A program made the position numbers and the translations under genes. Below are positions 8,444 to 16,417 of a DNA stretch of 64,000 nt, piece by piece. A model generated the notes under the pieces. The model did not search any database and was not told the DNA's origin. It was given only the letters and a program-made list of their open reading frames with translations. This DNA comes from Terriglobia bacterium (lineage in GTDB: Bacteria > Acidobacteriota > Terriglobia > Bryobacterales > Bryobacteraceae), in the NCBI GenBank assembly GCA_020073305.1, contig JAIQFK010000010.1:186001-250000 (forward strand), written 5' to 3'. The stretch's first letter is position 1. Every line of letters starts with the position of its first letter.

Positions 8444-9313
8444 CTACTCTTCCTCGTCTAGATGGGAATGACCGGTGGCCGCCTCAACGCGCTCGGCGAT
8501 CTCTGCGAACTCTTCGGCGCGATCGGGTACACGAAGGTCAAGTGCGACTTTCGATCCGGAGGATTCCGCACCGTCTTTCGCCAGGACCACAACGCGAGTC
8601 CCCAGTTGGATCGCCTCCGCTATGTTGTGCGTGACAAACAGAACGGTGGTGTTGGTCTCGCGCCAGACCTGCCGGATGAGCTTTTGCATGCCGGTGCGGG
8701 TGCCGGGATCGAGGGCGCTGAATGCTTCATCCATCAGCAGGATCTTCGGCTTCATCACCAGCGCCTGCGCGATCGCCACTCTTTGCTGCATGCCGCCGGA
8801 AAGCTGGTCCGGATATTTTTTGGCGTCCGACCCGTGAAGCCCCATCCTGCGAAGCTGCCGCATCGCCTCTGCGCGGAATTCCTTGCGGCGGCGGTAAAAA
8901 AGTGGTGTAAAGCGGGTGAGCAGGCTGAACTCCTCCACCTCCGGGCCGAACGTGATGTTATCGATGACCGTTTTGTCGGGGAACAGTGAGTATTTTTGCG
9001 GAACGTAGCCGCGGTCCCGATCGGGCCGCACCACTTCGCGTCCATCAGCGAGCACGCGCCCTTCGGTAGGCCTCTCCGCGCCCAGAACCAAACGCAGCAG
9101 CGTGGATTTTCCGCATCCCGTTCGGCCGATCACCGACACGAACTCGCCACGGCGAATGTCCAGGTCGATGCCGTCCAGAACCTTTTTGCAGGCGCCGTCC
9201 GCCAGTTCGTAACTGACGTGGATCTTCTCCAGCCGGATCAGCAGATCCGTGGCGGGTTCTGCATCGAGCAGCACCGGCGCGGCGCCCGTGTCAGCTAAGC
9301 TTCCCGGAACCAT
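8444..9313 (-). CDS. ABC transporter ATP-binding protein, NitT/TauT type
   Basis: Cytoplasmic ATPase subunit (289 residues) of an importer. Walker A is 'GRTGCGKSTLLRLVLG', the Q-loop region is 'GYVPQKYSLFPD', the signature is 'LSGGMQQRVAIAQAL', Walker B/D-loop is 'ILLMDEAFSALD' and the H-loop is 'VLFVTHNIAEA'. All are intact. The start overlaps the 3' end of the permease gene by 19 bp, so the subunits are translationally linked. The family as a whole imports nitrate, taurine, sulfonates, cyanate, urea or guanidine-type small molecules. Here the divergent guanidine-hydrolase-like gene at 12477 makes guanidine or a urea-like compound the leading guess. The C-terminal 40 residues are acidic with a 'GHSHLDEEE' end not needed for ATPase function. 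Confidence 0.93.
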   Translation of the reverse strand: MVPGSLADTGAAPVLLDAEPATDLLIRLEKIHVSYELADGACKKVLDGIDLDIRRGEFVSVIGRTGCGKSTLLRLVLGAERPTEGRVLADGREVVRPDRDRGYVPQKYSLFPDKTVIDNITFGPEVEEFSLLTRFTPLFYRRRKEFRAEAMRQLRRMGLHGSDAKKYPDQLSGGMQQRVAIAQALVMKPKILLMDEAFSALDPGTRTGMQKLIRQVWRETNTTVLFVTHNIAEAIQLGTRVVVLAKDGAESSGSKVALDLRVPDRAEEFAEIAERVEAATGHSHLDEEE

Positions 9314-10152
9314 GGATGCAGCCTTTTGTTGAGGAGTCTCATCGTCAAATCAACCAGAAACAGCAGTAGAGCAACCCAAAGAACGTACGGAATGATGATA
9401 TTCATTCCCATGTGACGGCGCAGCAGAGCAATTCGGTAAGCCAAGCCGTCGGTGGAAGCAATCATCTCGCCCGCGAACAGGAACAGCATGAGCGGCTTCA
9501 GGTTCAGACGGATGCTGTTCAGCACGCGCGGCCAGATCTGCTTCAGCACCACCCGGTAGGCCACGTCGAAATCACGCGCCCCCAGCGTGAACCCTTTCAC
9601 CACTTGTTCCGGCGGCACGCTCTTGGTGAGATTGAACGTGTCCAGGATGATGGTGGGAGTCACGCCGATGACGATCAGCATCACCTTCGAGAGTTCGTCG
9701 ATTCCGAAAGCGATGAACAGAATGGGCAGCACCGACAGCGCGATGATTTTGTCAAAGAACAGAATAAAGCGCAGAAAGAAAACGCCGAAGTAGGGAAAGA
9801 TCCCCATGTGGAGGCCCAGCAGGACCGCTGGAAACAAGAGCGCCAGGCCGTATAAGAAGCGGCGCGCGCTCGCCACCGTGTCCTTCCACAGCATTCCATT
9901 GCGAAAACGCTCGAGCGCGGATTGGCCCGCTGAGTCGGCGGCCGGCTCTTCATCGGCATCGGGATTCATCGCCGCCTGATAGATTCCCGCGCCGAGCTGC
10001 GCAAGCGTTGGAACCACTCGGTCATCCGGGTTCTCTTTGTGGCGTTTCTGCGCCGTGTAGAGGTAGAGGCAGATTCCCGCGGCGAACAGAAACCACGACA
10101 GCACCCAGCACGTCATCCGGTTCGGCCTGACACTGATGCTCAACACGCTCAT
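9295..10152 (-). CDS. ABC transporter permease, NitT/TauT type
   Basis: Inner-membrane permease of 285 residues. There is an N-terminal transmembrane helix, a hydrophilic stretch of about 55 residues ('PNPDADEEPA'-like acidic region), then five or so further helices. The cytoplasmic EAA-like loop is 'GARDFDVAYRVVLKQIWPRVL', which would contact the ATPase. The start codon overlaps the stop of the binding-protein gene (10149-10152, ATGA), and the end overlaps the ATPase start, so the three genes form one translationally coupled importer. The long hydrophilic insertion after helix 1 is a little unusual. No substrate can be read from the permease alone. Confidence 0.9.
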   Translation of the reverse strand: MSVLSISVRPNRMTCWVLSWFLFAAGICLYLYTAQKRHKENPDDRVVPTLAQLGAGIYQAAMNPDADEEPAADSAGQSALERFRNGMLWKDTVASARRFLYGLALLFPAVLLGLHMGIFPYFGVFFLRFILFFDKIIALSVLPILFIAFGIDELSKVMLIVIGVTPTIILDTFNLTKSVPPEQVVKGFTLGARDFDVAYRVVLKQIWPRVLNSIRLNLKPLMLFLFAGEMIASTDGLAYRIALLRRHMGMNIIIPYVLWVALLLFLVDLTMRLLNKRLHPWFREA

Positions 10153-11219
10153 AGCTTCCCCTCACTGGCCGCCTGCATGTACGCCTTTTCGAAGCGCAGC
10201 CGGACGCGATCCGACTTGCCCTCGACCGAGCCGTCGGGATAACGGATCGCCACTTCGTCCATCGACTTTGTGCTCTCTCCCAGCAGCCCATGATTGAAGC
10301 AGAACGTCTTCACCAGGGTCATCTTCTGCTTCATTTCCGGAGAAGTGGCAAGCTGCAGCGCGGCCAGCGGCGTAAACAGCATGTGGGTGGTACTGAGTTG
10401 CTCCTTGTACGACGGCAAGCTGTCTTGCGATCCCTCGGCGATGGCCGCCAGGACCTTGTCCGTTGCCGGACCCTTGGCGGACATCAGCCCCATGGTCTCG
10501 TACCATGCGCCAGTAAGGGCCTTCGCAAACTTCTGACCGGAGCCATCCGGCCGGTTGAGCACGTCGGTGCGAACCACCGTGAGATCCAGAATCTCGCCCG
10601 GGATTTGCGATGAGTTAAAGATATTGGTCACCCCCGGCGTTTTCGAGATTTGCGAAACCAGCGGTTTCCAGGTCACCACGGCTTCATGCGAGGTATCGGC
10701 GATGAAGGCTGCCGCGATGTCGGAATCCGACGTATTCACCAGGTGCACGCGCTTGATCTGCGATTCCATGCCGTTCATCGCCATGCCGCGTTCGAACAGG
10801 TACTGCGAAACTGTTTTCTCTACCAGCAGCAGTTTCTTACCGGGAAGATTCTTGAACGTCACGCCGTTGCGCGTGAGCACGGCGTCATTGCCGTTCGAGT
10901 AATCGCCCACGATGATCGCAGTCGTGTCGATGCCCGCCGCGGCCGGCATGTCGAGCGCTTCCATGTTGGTCATGGCGCAGGCCTCGATGTTCTTGGCCAC
11001 GAATGCCTCAAGCGACGGAGCGTAATCGAACCGTTGGACCTTAATCGTGATCCCGTACTTGTCCGCCCACTTCTTCATGATTCCGGACTTGGCCATGTAG
11101 TAGTAGGGGTTCCAGCCCACGTACACCGACCAGCCGACGGTGAAGGCGGGCTTCTGGGCGGCCAGCGGCAGCGCGCCAACCAGGAGCATCAAACCAAGCC
11201 ATGCGCGTCGCGACTTCAT
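10149..11219 (-). CDS. Periplasmic substrate-binding protein of the NitT/TauT-type importer
   Basis: Exported solute receptor, 356 residues, with signal peptide 'MKSRRAWLGLMLLVGALPLA' followed by 'FTVGWSVYVGWNPYYYMAKSG', typical of NMT1/SsuA-like binding proteins and close in flavour to the family annotated as urea-carboxylase-associated or guanidine-type binding proteins (my recollection, not a search). 'VAKNIEACAMTNMEALDMPAAAGIDTT' is split here by function: 'CAMTNMEALD' lines the ligand cleft in relatives. The start at 11219 overlaps the stop of the upstream MBL gene as ATGA. The longer frame beginning at 11297 would hide the signal peptide inside, so I reject it. Genes 12256 to 8444 therefore form one operon: MBL protein, receptor, permease, ATPase. 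Confidence 0.88.
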   Translation of the reverse strand: MKSRRAWLGLMLLVGALPLAAQKPAFTVGWSVYVGWNPYYYMAKSGIMKKWADKYGITIKVQRFDYAPSLEAFVAKNIEACAMTNMEALDMPAAAGIDTTAIIVGDYSNGNDAVLTRNGVTFKNLPGKKLLLVEKTVSQYLFERGMAMNGMESQIKRVHLVNTSDSDIAAAFIADTSHEAVVTWKPLVSQISKTPGVTNIFNSSQIPGEILDLTVVRTDVLNRPDGSGQKFAKALTGAWYETMGLMSAKGPATDKVLAAIAEGSQDSLPSYKEQLSTTHMLFTPLAALQLATSPEMKQKMTLVKTFCFNHGLLGESTKSMDEVAIRYPDGSVEGKSDRVRLRFEKAYMQAASEGKL

Positions 11220-12256
11220 CGGGATTCCGTTTGATTCCACATGTGCCGAAGCTGTTGCTCCTGCGTCTCTTTGCGCGTCAGATCCAGCGATTTCCACGCC
11301 TCGTCATCGGCCGGCCAAATAGTAAAGTCTCGCATCACCAGGCGAACAGGATGCTCTTTCATCTCTTCGAGCGCCTCGTTCAATTCGAGCAGATGAGCGC
11401 GGGAAAGCTCGAGCGAGTGCTCGTCGGGCTGGTACATCGAGCCAATCGGATAATCGCTGTATGGCGTGCGAGTCTGTTCGATGTGGCAACCCACAATGTG
11501 GGTGACCACTTTTCCCCTCGTAAAGTCCACCAGCCGCTGCGTGCTCTTCCTGAACTCGGCGAAATCCGAGATGTAAAGGCGGCCGGGGTAAAGACTATCG
11601 CCCGCGTGCAGAATGCCCGTCTGCCGGTCATAAAACGCCACACTCAGCTTGTCATGGCCTGGGATCGGGATCACATCGAGCACCCGGCCGCCCAAATCAA
11701 TTTGCCCCGCATCCTCGGGCCAGTTCTTGATGCCGAAGAACTCCTGCGTGCCTGTCACCGTCAACGGCACGATGGTGGTGTTCGGGAGCTTTCGGAACCG
11801 GGGGTCACCCGCGGTGTGATCATCATGCGAGTGCGAGTGCGCCACCACCAGCGGAATCGAGCTTTGGTGGTTGCGCCGGAGCCACTTTCCGATGACCTCC
11901 TGGACCACCGCGGTCGCCTCACTATCGCCTGAGCCTGTGTCCTCGAGCAGCACTCTTTCGCTTCCGAAAAACAAATAGAGAAAGGGTTTCTCGTAGTGCG
12001 TGCATCCCGACTCCCGAAGAATGTAGAGATCCGGATTGTACTCGTGCACCTGCCAGTCCGGCACCTCCATGCATTTCGGACCACCTGTAATCCAGGTTTT
12101 CGGCAGTGTACCTGGACGAATGGCGGCTTGGTTTTGATCCACGGCTTGGGCCACACCAAGGCTGGCCAAGAGCAGGAGGAGCAGGGACATGCCTCCAGAC
12201 CGATACATGCCGTCCGTCAAGATGTGGATCGAGAATGGCCTCCTGGTCTGTTTCAT
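11216..12256 (-). CDS. Exported MBL-fold metallohydrolase, first gene of the ABC operon
   Basis: A metallo-beta-lactamase-fold protein of about 346 residues with an N-terminal hydrophobic leader ('MSLLLLLLASLGVAQA' core), so it is probably periplasmic. The metal site is 'AHSHSHDDHTAGDPRF' (HxHxDH), with further ligands in 'IPIPGHDKLSVAFYD' and 'ILHAGDSLYPGRLYI' (Asp bridging) and a later His in 'VVTHIVGCHIEQT'. Start uncertain: ATG at 12256, 12208 or 12190 are all in frame, and the frame upstream to 12478 is not plausible as protein. It overlaps the binding-protein gene by ATGA, so it is translationally coupled to an importer. Its substrate is unknown; it could deaminate or hydrolyse a compound before uptake, but that is only inference. 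Confidence 0.82.
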   Translation of the reverse strand: MKQTRRPFSIHILTDGMYRSGGMSLLLLLLASLGVAQAVDQNQAAIRPGTLPKTWITGGPKCMEVPDWQVHEYNPDLYILRESGCTHYEKPFLYLFFGSERVLLEDTGSGDSEATAVVQEVIGKWLRRNHQSSIPLVVAHSHSHDDHTAGDPRFRKLPNTTIVPLTVTGTQEFFGIKNWPEDAGQIDLGGRVLDVIPIPGHDKLSVAFYDRQTGILHAGDSLYPGRLYISDFAEFRKSTQRLVDFTRGKVVTHIVGCHIEQTRTPYSDYPIGSMYQPDEHSLELSRAHLLELNEALEEMKEHPVRLVMRDFTIWPADDEAWKSLDLTRKETQEQQLRHMWNQTESR

Positions 12257-12476
12257 GCAAACGGGTCGGATCCGGCAACCTTGGCCGGCAAGCTTCGAAG
12301 CACCCCGGGTCGGCGTGGACCGGAGGATTGCCCGTAGTATAGCTCGCACGTGACCTGAAAAATCGCGTGTCCCGCATAAACTTTTCCAATGGCCCACATA
12401 AAACTTTTTTGTTGTGAGGCTTGTGAAATCATGGTTTCCGGCGGCACGCTCGGCTAAAATAAGGGACTCAATCCCC
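12257..12476. other. Divergent intergenic region between importer operon and GdmH-like gene
   Basis: About 220 bp from which both transcription units should start. Guanidine-import and guanidine-hydrolase genes elsewhere are often under guanidine riboswitches, so I searched both strands by eye. I found neither the ykkC/guanidine-I conserved segments, nor paired ACGR tetraloop hairpins of guanidine-II, nor a guanidine-III pseudoknot. The minus-strand leader contains GC-rich self-complementary segments (around 12262-12325) that could fold, but they match no riboswitch that I know. No convincing -35/-10 pair was recognised. A structured leader therefore remains possible but undemonstrated. Confidence 0.3.
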
Positions 12477-13637
12477 ATGGCCTTCTATCACCGTCACGCC
12501 CCCAATCACCGCGAGCACAAGCGCCCTCTGCCCGACTACAGCGGCTTGCAGGGAATGAAAGCGCTCCAGGACGAGGCGGCGTTGCCCTCGACGCAATGGA
12601 AAGAAGAGGTCCGCCGCGGCAAAGAATTCGGCCTGGAGTGCGTGGACTCCATCCAGGACAAGTCCGAAATTAGTTGTTTTCAGCGCGGCGAACTGCCCCA
12701 CTGGTCCGGCATCAACACGTTTCTGAAAACGCCTTACCTGGAGGACGTTCGCAAGGTTGGTGAATATGATGTGGCCTTTCTGGGCGTGCCGTTCGACATC
12801 GCAACCACCTACCGCGCGGGCACGCGCTTCGGCCCGCAGGGCATCCGCCGCATCTCGTCGCTTTACACCACGTACAACTACGAGCTGGGCGTAGACCTGC
12901 GCGAATCGCTCAAGATGTGCGATGTGGGCGATGTGTTTTGCCCAGCCAACATCACCAAGAGTCACGACCAGATCTCGAAGGCCGTGGCCCACGTCCTCTC
13001 GCAAGGCACCCTGCCCATGATCATGGGTGGCGATCACTCCATCGGCTATCCGTGCGTGCGCGGCGTGGCGCAGTGCATCGAAGGAAAAGTCGGAATCATC
13101 CATCTCGACCGGCACATCGACACGCAAGAAAAAGACATGGACGAGATCATGCACACCTGCCCGTGGTTTCACGCGACTAACCTCGCCAACTGCCCGCCCA
13201 CCAACCTGGTGCAAGTCGGCATCGGCGGCTGGCAGGTGCCGCGCCCCGGCGTCACGCAGGGACGCAAGCGCGGCTCCACGGTGCTGACCATCCACGACAT
13301 CGAACGCATCGGCATCGAGAAAACCATCGAAATCGCCCTGGAGGTGGCGTGGAAAGGGGCCAGCGCGGTCTATCTCTCATTCGATATCGATTCCGTGGAC
13401 GCCGGTTTTGTCCCCGGTACCGGATGGCCGGAGCCGGGCGGTTTCCTGCCTCGTGAAGCGCTCGCCATCCTGCACGGCGTGGCCAAGGAGGGGATCGTCG
13501 CCATGGAAGCGGTGGAAGTTTCTCCGCCCTACGATATCTCCGACATCACCGCGCTGCTCGCTGTGCGCGCCATGGTGGACGTGCTCGCCACCATGGTGAA
13601 GTACGACCGCGTGGGCGGCCGGCTCAAAGCCGCGTGA
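12477..13637 (+). CDS. gdmH: Ureohydrolase-family enzyme, probable Ni-dependent guanidine hydrolase
   Basis: Predicted to hydrolyse guanidine to urea and ammonium. The 386-residue protein belongs to the arginase/agmatinase fold: 'GGDHS' at about 184-188, an Asp-Arg-His-Ile-Asp metal motif at 211-215, and 'SFDIDSVDAG' with metal Asp at 303 and 305. Three features separate it from agmatinase and match, as I remember it, the cyanobacterial guanidine hydrolase GdmH (Sll1077): the roughly 90-residue N-terminal extension ending 'ELPHWSGINTFLKTPYLED', DRH instead of DAH in the metal motif, and the 'FVPGTGWPEPGG' loop. The ATG at 12477 follows an AAGGGA element; upstream in-frame sequence is not plausible protein. 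It is coupled by a GTGA overlap to the CbiX-DUF362 gene and divergent from an importer operon. The alternative is an agmatinase-like enzyme of other specificity. Confidence 0.85.
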   Translation: MAFYHRHAPNHREHKRPLPDYSGLQGMKALQDEAALPSTQWKEEVRRGKEFGLECVDSIQDKSEISCFQRGELPHWSGINTFLKTPYLEDVRKVGEYDVAFLGVPFDIATTYRAGTRFGPQGIRRISSLYTTYNYELGVDLRESLKMCDVGDVFCPANITKSHDQISKAVAHVLSQGTLPMIMGGDHSIGYPCVRGVAQCIEGKVGIIHLDRHIDTQEKDMDEIMHTCPWFHATNLANCPPTNLVQVGIGGWQVPRPGVTQGRKRGSTVLTIHDIERIGIEKTIEIALEVAWKGASAVYLSFDIDSVDAGFVPGTGWPEPGGFLPREALAILHGVAKEGIVAMEAVEVSPPYDISDITALLAVRAMVDVLATMVKYDRVGGRLKAA

Positions 13638-15421
13638 CTTCGTTCGTCCTGGCGAGCGACTTGCGGCCGGGTCAGCCGGACTGGACCCGCGCTCAAGCGC
13701 AAGCCGATTCGCTGGCTGAACCGGTGGCGCGCATTCTGGGGTTCACGCCGCGGGTGCGCCTGGCTTGTCTCGTCATGCATCCCGGCGAAGATGCCGGTGA
13801 ACATGGTCTCGCCCGAGTGCTCCACGATGAAGCCGCGCGCGGCGCCGGTGAGGTTTTCGTGTTGCCTGCATCGCTCGATTGGAACCTCTGGCAGCGCGAC
13901 GCCTTTGGCCAGACGCTCGCAGAGTTTCGCCGCGAGCATTCCAACACCCTGGTCCTTCACGATGACGTGGATCCGTGCCATCCACTCTTAGTCGAGTGTT
14001 TCGCCGATATGGTGGCGCGAGCGCTCGCCGGCTGGCCGGTTCCTCCTCAGCGAGTCGGACTGCTCCTGGTCGCCAGCGGACACGGAGATAGTGACAGCCG
14101 CGCGCAATCTTACCGGCTGATGCGTCTAGTCTGGGAGCAATTGAGCCTGGGTGGCGGCGATGTCGCTTTTCTGCGCCACCCGCAGATTTTTCTAGGCGCT
14201 GCTCTCGAACAGTGCGCCCGCGAGCCGTTCCACTGGGTGCTGGTTCCTCAAAGCCAGTGGCGGACCGAGCATTTCGATTACGCCCGCACCATCCTGGAGA
14301 ATTTCCAGCAGCAGCACCCGGATTTTTCATGCTGTCCGCTGGCCGATCCGCCCGGCGATCATCCCGCGCTCACCGCCTGGCTCACCCAGAGGATGACGCG
14401 GATCTGGCAGGAAAAGCGCAGCCGCGAAGCTGTGCGCACTCGCTCGCCCAGATCCGAAGGGGCGGAGTGCGGGCCGCACATCTGGTCTGGAGAGCGATGG
14501 GAACCTGCCGATTCCAACCTGCCGCGGACGGGCCTCATCGCGCGCACTCGTAATCGCGATGCGCTGGCGCGGGTGCTCGCGGGCGTGCTGCCTGTGTCCG
14601 ACACCTACATCGTGAAGGTCACCTGGCACGGTTATGCCACCGGCACCTACACCGATCCGGCCGCTCTCGATCTGCTGCTCGGCGCGCTGCCCGGCCGCGC
14701 CGTCATCGTCGAAGGGCATACCAGCAGCCGCAACCTCGGCGGCGCCGATTGGGACTGGGAAACCGAAGCCCACGAGCATCGCGCCTGGATCAAGCAGCAG
14801 GATATGGAGTACCTGAGGCGTACCGGCCTCGCCGAAGTCATCGCGCACCATCGCGCCGAGTACGTAAACGTGACGGAGGCATATTGGGATGGCGCGTGCG
14901 CGCCGCCGGTCGAATCGGTGGCGCTTGGGCACCCGGAGCTGGCGGCCTTTGTGCCGGAATCTCTTCTCGCGTTGCGCGGTGCGCCATTTCTGAGTTTCGC
15001 GCGTTTCAAAGGCCCTACGCGCCTGGGCATTTCGAATCTGTTCGGCCTGATTCCCACACCTCTGCGCAGCGCCTGGCACGGCGCCAACATCACGGATTTT
15101 TCGAGCGTCTGCTGCGATATGGCCAAGCTCTACGGCCGGCTCTTTCCCATGTTTGGATTGGTCGAGGCGCTCCACTCCGCGGTGCGCTGGAACCGGAAAG
15201 GCCTGTATCGCAGCCGCTGGGGGAATTACGACCTGGTCCTGTCGGATGGCGTTATCACGCTGAGCGAAGGACTCGCGGGCGCCGATATTCTGGCGAGCCG
15301 ACTGCAAGGCCAGGACGTAGCGCGTAGTGCGTTCTTTGATGTTGTGAGGCAGAAACTCGAGTGGCCCGACGCGGCGGAGATGCAACTGCTGCCCTCAGAG
15401 CTGCAATCTTTGTTCGGCTAA
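13634..15421 (+). CDS. CbiX-like metal chelatase fused to a DUF362 domain
   Basis: A 595-residue two-part protein. Residues about 1-280 resemble a tandem class II chelatase (CbiX/CfbA/SirB): the second repeat has 'GLLLVASGHGDSDSRAQSY' and 'VLVPQSQWRTEHFDYA', corresponding to the His-bearing metal sites of cobalt/nickel sirohydrochlorin chelatases. Residues about 305-590 resemble DUF362, with 'YIVKVTWHGYATGTYTDP', 'AVIVEGHTSSRNLGG' and 'YDLVLSDGVITLSEGLAGAD'. No signal peptide is present, so it is cytoplasmic. It starts with GTG inside the GdmH-like stop (GTGA), which indicates translational coupling. Known guanidine hydrolases need HypA/HypB-type nickel chaperones, and none is present here. 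A nickel-handling role for this fusion is therefore an attractive inference, not a shown function. It could instead act in tetrapyrrole metallation, but no sirohydrochlorin pathway genes are nearby. Confidence 0.8.
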   Translation: MTSFVLASDLRPGQPDWTRAQAQADSLAEPVARILGFTPRVRLACLVMHPGEDAGEHGLARVLHDEAARGAGEVFVLPASLDWNLWQRDAFGQTLAEFRREHSNTLVLHDDVDPCHPLLVECFADMVARALAGWPVPPQRVGLLLVASGHGDSDSRAQSYRLMRLVWEQLSLGGGDVAFLRHPQIFLGAALEQCAREPFHWVLVPQSQWRTEHFDYARTILENFQQQHPDFSCCPLADPPGDHPALTAWLTQRMTRIWQEKRSREAVRTRSPRSEGAECGPHIWSGERWEPADSNLPRTGLIARTRNRDALARVLAGVLPVSDTYIVKVTWHGYATGTYTDPAALDLLLGALPGRAVIVEGHTSSRNLGGADWDWETEAHEHRAWIKQQDMEYLRRTGLAEVIAHHRAEYVNVTEAYWDGACAPPVESVALGHPELAAFVPESLLALRGAPFLSFARFKGPTRLGISNLFGLIPTPLRSAWHGANITDFSSVCCDMAKLYGRLFPMFGLVEALHSAVRWNRKGLYRSRWGNYDLVLSDGVITLSEGLAGADILASRLQGQDVARSAFFDVVRQKLEWPDAAEMQLLPSELQSLFG

Positions 15422-15999
15422 AGCACCGTGCACGCCTCGAGCGCTTGCCTCGTTCGAATCACCGCACAATATTCCCCGTCCAGATTTGCCAGGCTCATGG
15501 CGTGAACCTCGGCGGCGGTTCTCCACGTTCCGTTCCAATCCTTCCGCCCGAAGGTGAAGCACGCATCTTCAACCAGATATGTCTCAAAGCCCAGGTTTCC
15601 CGCCATCCGGACGGTAGCTTCCATGGAATTGTTGGTAATGACTCCAGTCACTAGCAGCACCTTGTGGTTGGCCGCCCGCAACACGGCTTGGAGGCCGGTG
15701 CCGATGAATGCGCTGTTCGTATTCTTCACAATGACAGTTTCCCCAGCGAGCGGCTGCGCTTCCGGTTTGAAGTCGTTCCCGGCCTGGCCCGGCCGGTAGT
15801 GCGATGCCGGCTCCTTTGAATCATGCCTGATGTGATAAACGGGTCTGCGGCTCGACCGCCACGCGCCGAGAAGAGAGACGACGTTCTTCTCCGCCTCCGG
15901 ATTGTTGCGCTCTCCCCAACTCGGGTGGTCAATGGCTTTCTGCAGGTCGATGACCAGCAACGCCGCTCCGGCGGGCAAGGGATTCGGGGGCCGTCCCAT
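15418..15999 (-). CDS. Isochorismatase-like hydrolase lacking the catalytic cysteine
   Basis: A 193-residue member of the isochorismatase/cysteine hydrolase fold. The Asp of the triad is in 'LLVIDLQKA' and the Lys in 'VIVKNTNSAF', but the loop that normally reads T-x-x-C is 'ITNNSMEATVRM', with Ser where nicotinamidase-type enzymes have Cys. Serine variants occur in the family, so the protein may be a non-hydrolytic or altered enzyme. I chose the ATG at 15999; the frame upstream to 16194 would add about 65 implausible residues and overlap the STAS gene. The gene is convergent with the CbiX-DUF362 gene, overlapping it by 4 bp at the stops. Because a urea/guanidine-type amide chemistry is next door, a link is conceivable but unsupported. 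Confidence 0.85.
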   Translation of the reverse strand: MGRPPNPLPAGAALLVIDLQKAIDHPSWGERNNPEAEKNVVSLLGAWRSSRRPVYHIRHDSKEPASHYRPGQAGNDFKPEAQPLAGETVIVKNTNSAFIGTGLQAVLRAANHKVLLVTGVITNNSMEATVRMAGNLGFETYLVEDACFTFGRKDWNGTWRTAAEVHAMSLANLDGEYCAVIRTRQALEACTVL

Positions 16000-16072
16000 C
16001 CTGCGATTGTACGGAATTTCCAGCATCAGCCTGTCAAAGTCGCGATAAGATGAGGTTCCTGGAGGTGGAAGC

Positions 16073-16417
16073 GTGAGCATCAAACTAAATACGCGGCAGG
16101 TAGGCGATGTGATCGTGGTGGACGTAGCTGGCCGCGTCACTCTGGGGGAGGGCTCGAGTGCGCTCGGTGACACGCTACGCGGTCTGGCGGGCAAGGGTTC
16201 GAAAAAAATCCTGGTGAACTTCGCCGAAGTATCCTACATCGACAGCTCGGCAATCGGCGAGATGATTTCCGGCCACAGCACCCTCTCCAAAGTGAGCGGC
16301 CAGTTGAAGCTCACGGGCTTGAGCAAGCGAGTCAAGGATCTCTTGCTGATCACCAAAAATTACACCATCTTCGACATTCACGACGACGAGGCCACCGCTA
16401 TTCGCAGCTTCACGTAG
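16073..16417 (+). CDS. STAS-domain anti-sigma factor antagonist
   Basis: A 114-residue single STAS domain. Such proteins bind and sequester an anti-sigma kinase until phosphorylated on a conserved serine. The phosphorylatable Ser is in 'VSYIDSSAIGEMI', and the surrounding 'ILVNFAEV' strand is typical of SpoIIAA/RsbV proteins. The GTG start at 16073 has a strong GGAGGTGG ribosome-binding site about 6 bp upstream. No anti-sigma factor, RsbW-type kinase or PP2C phosphatase gene is adjacent, so its partner lies elsewhere. It is divergent from the isochorismatase-like gene, with about 70 bp between. Confidence 0.92.
   Translation: MSIKLNTRQVGDVIVVDVAGRVTLGEGSSALGDTLRGLAGKGSKKILVNFAEVSYIDSSAIGEMISGHSTLSKVSGQLKLTGLSKRVKDLLLITKNYTIFDIHDDEATAIRSFT

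Noticed and set aside
12257-12476. Guanidine riboswitch upstream of either divergent transcript
   Set aside because: None of the conserved segments known to me could be found; the GC-rich self-complementary stretch alone is not evidence.
14327-15385. 352-codon minus-strand frame inside the CbiX-DUF362 gene
   Set aside because: Shadow of a well-supported gene, without recognisable motifs.
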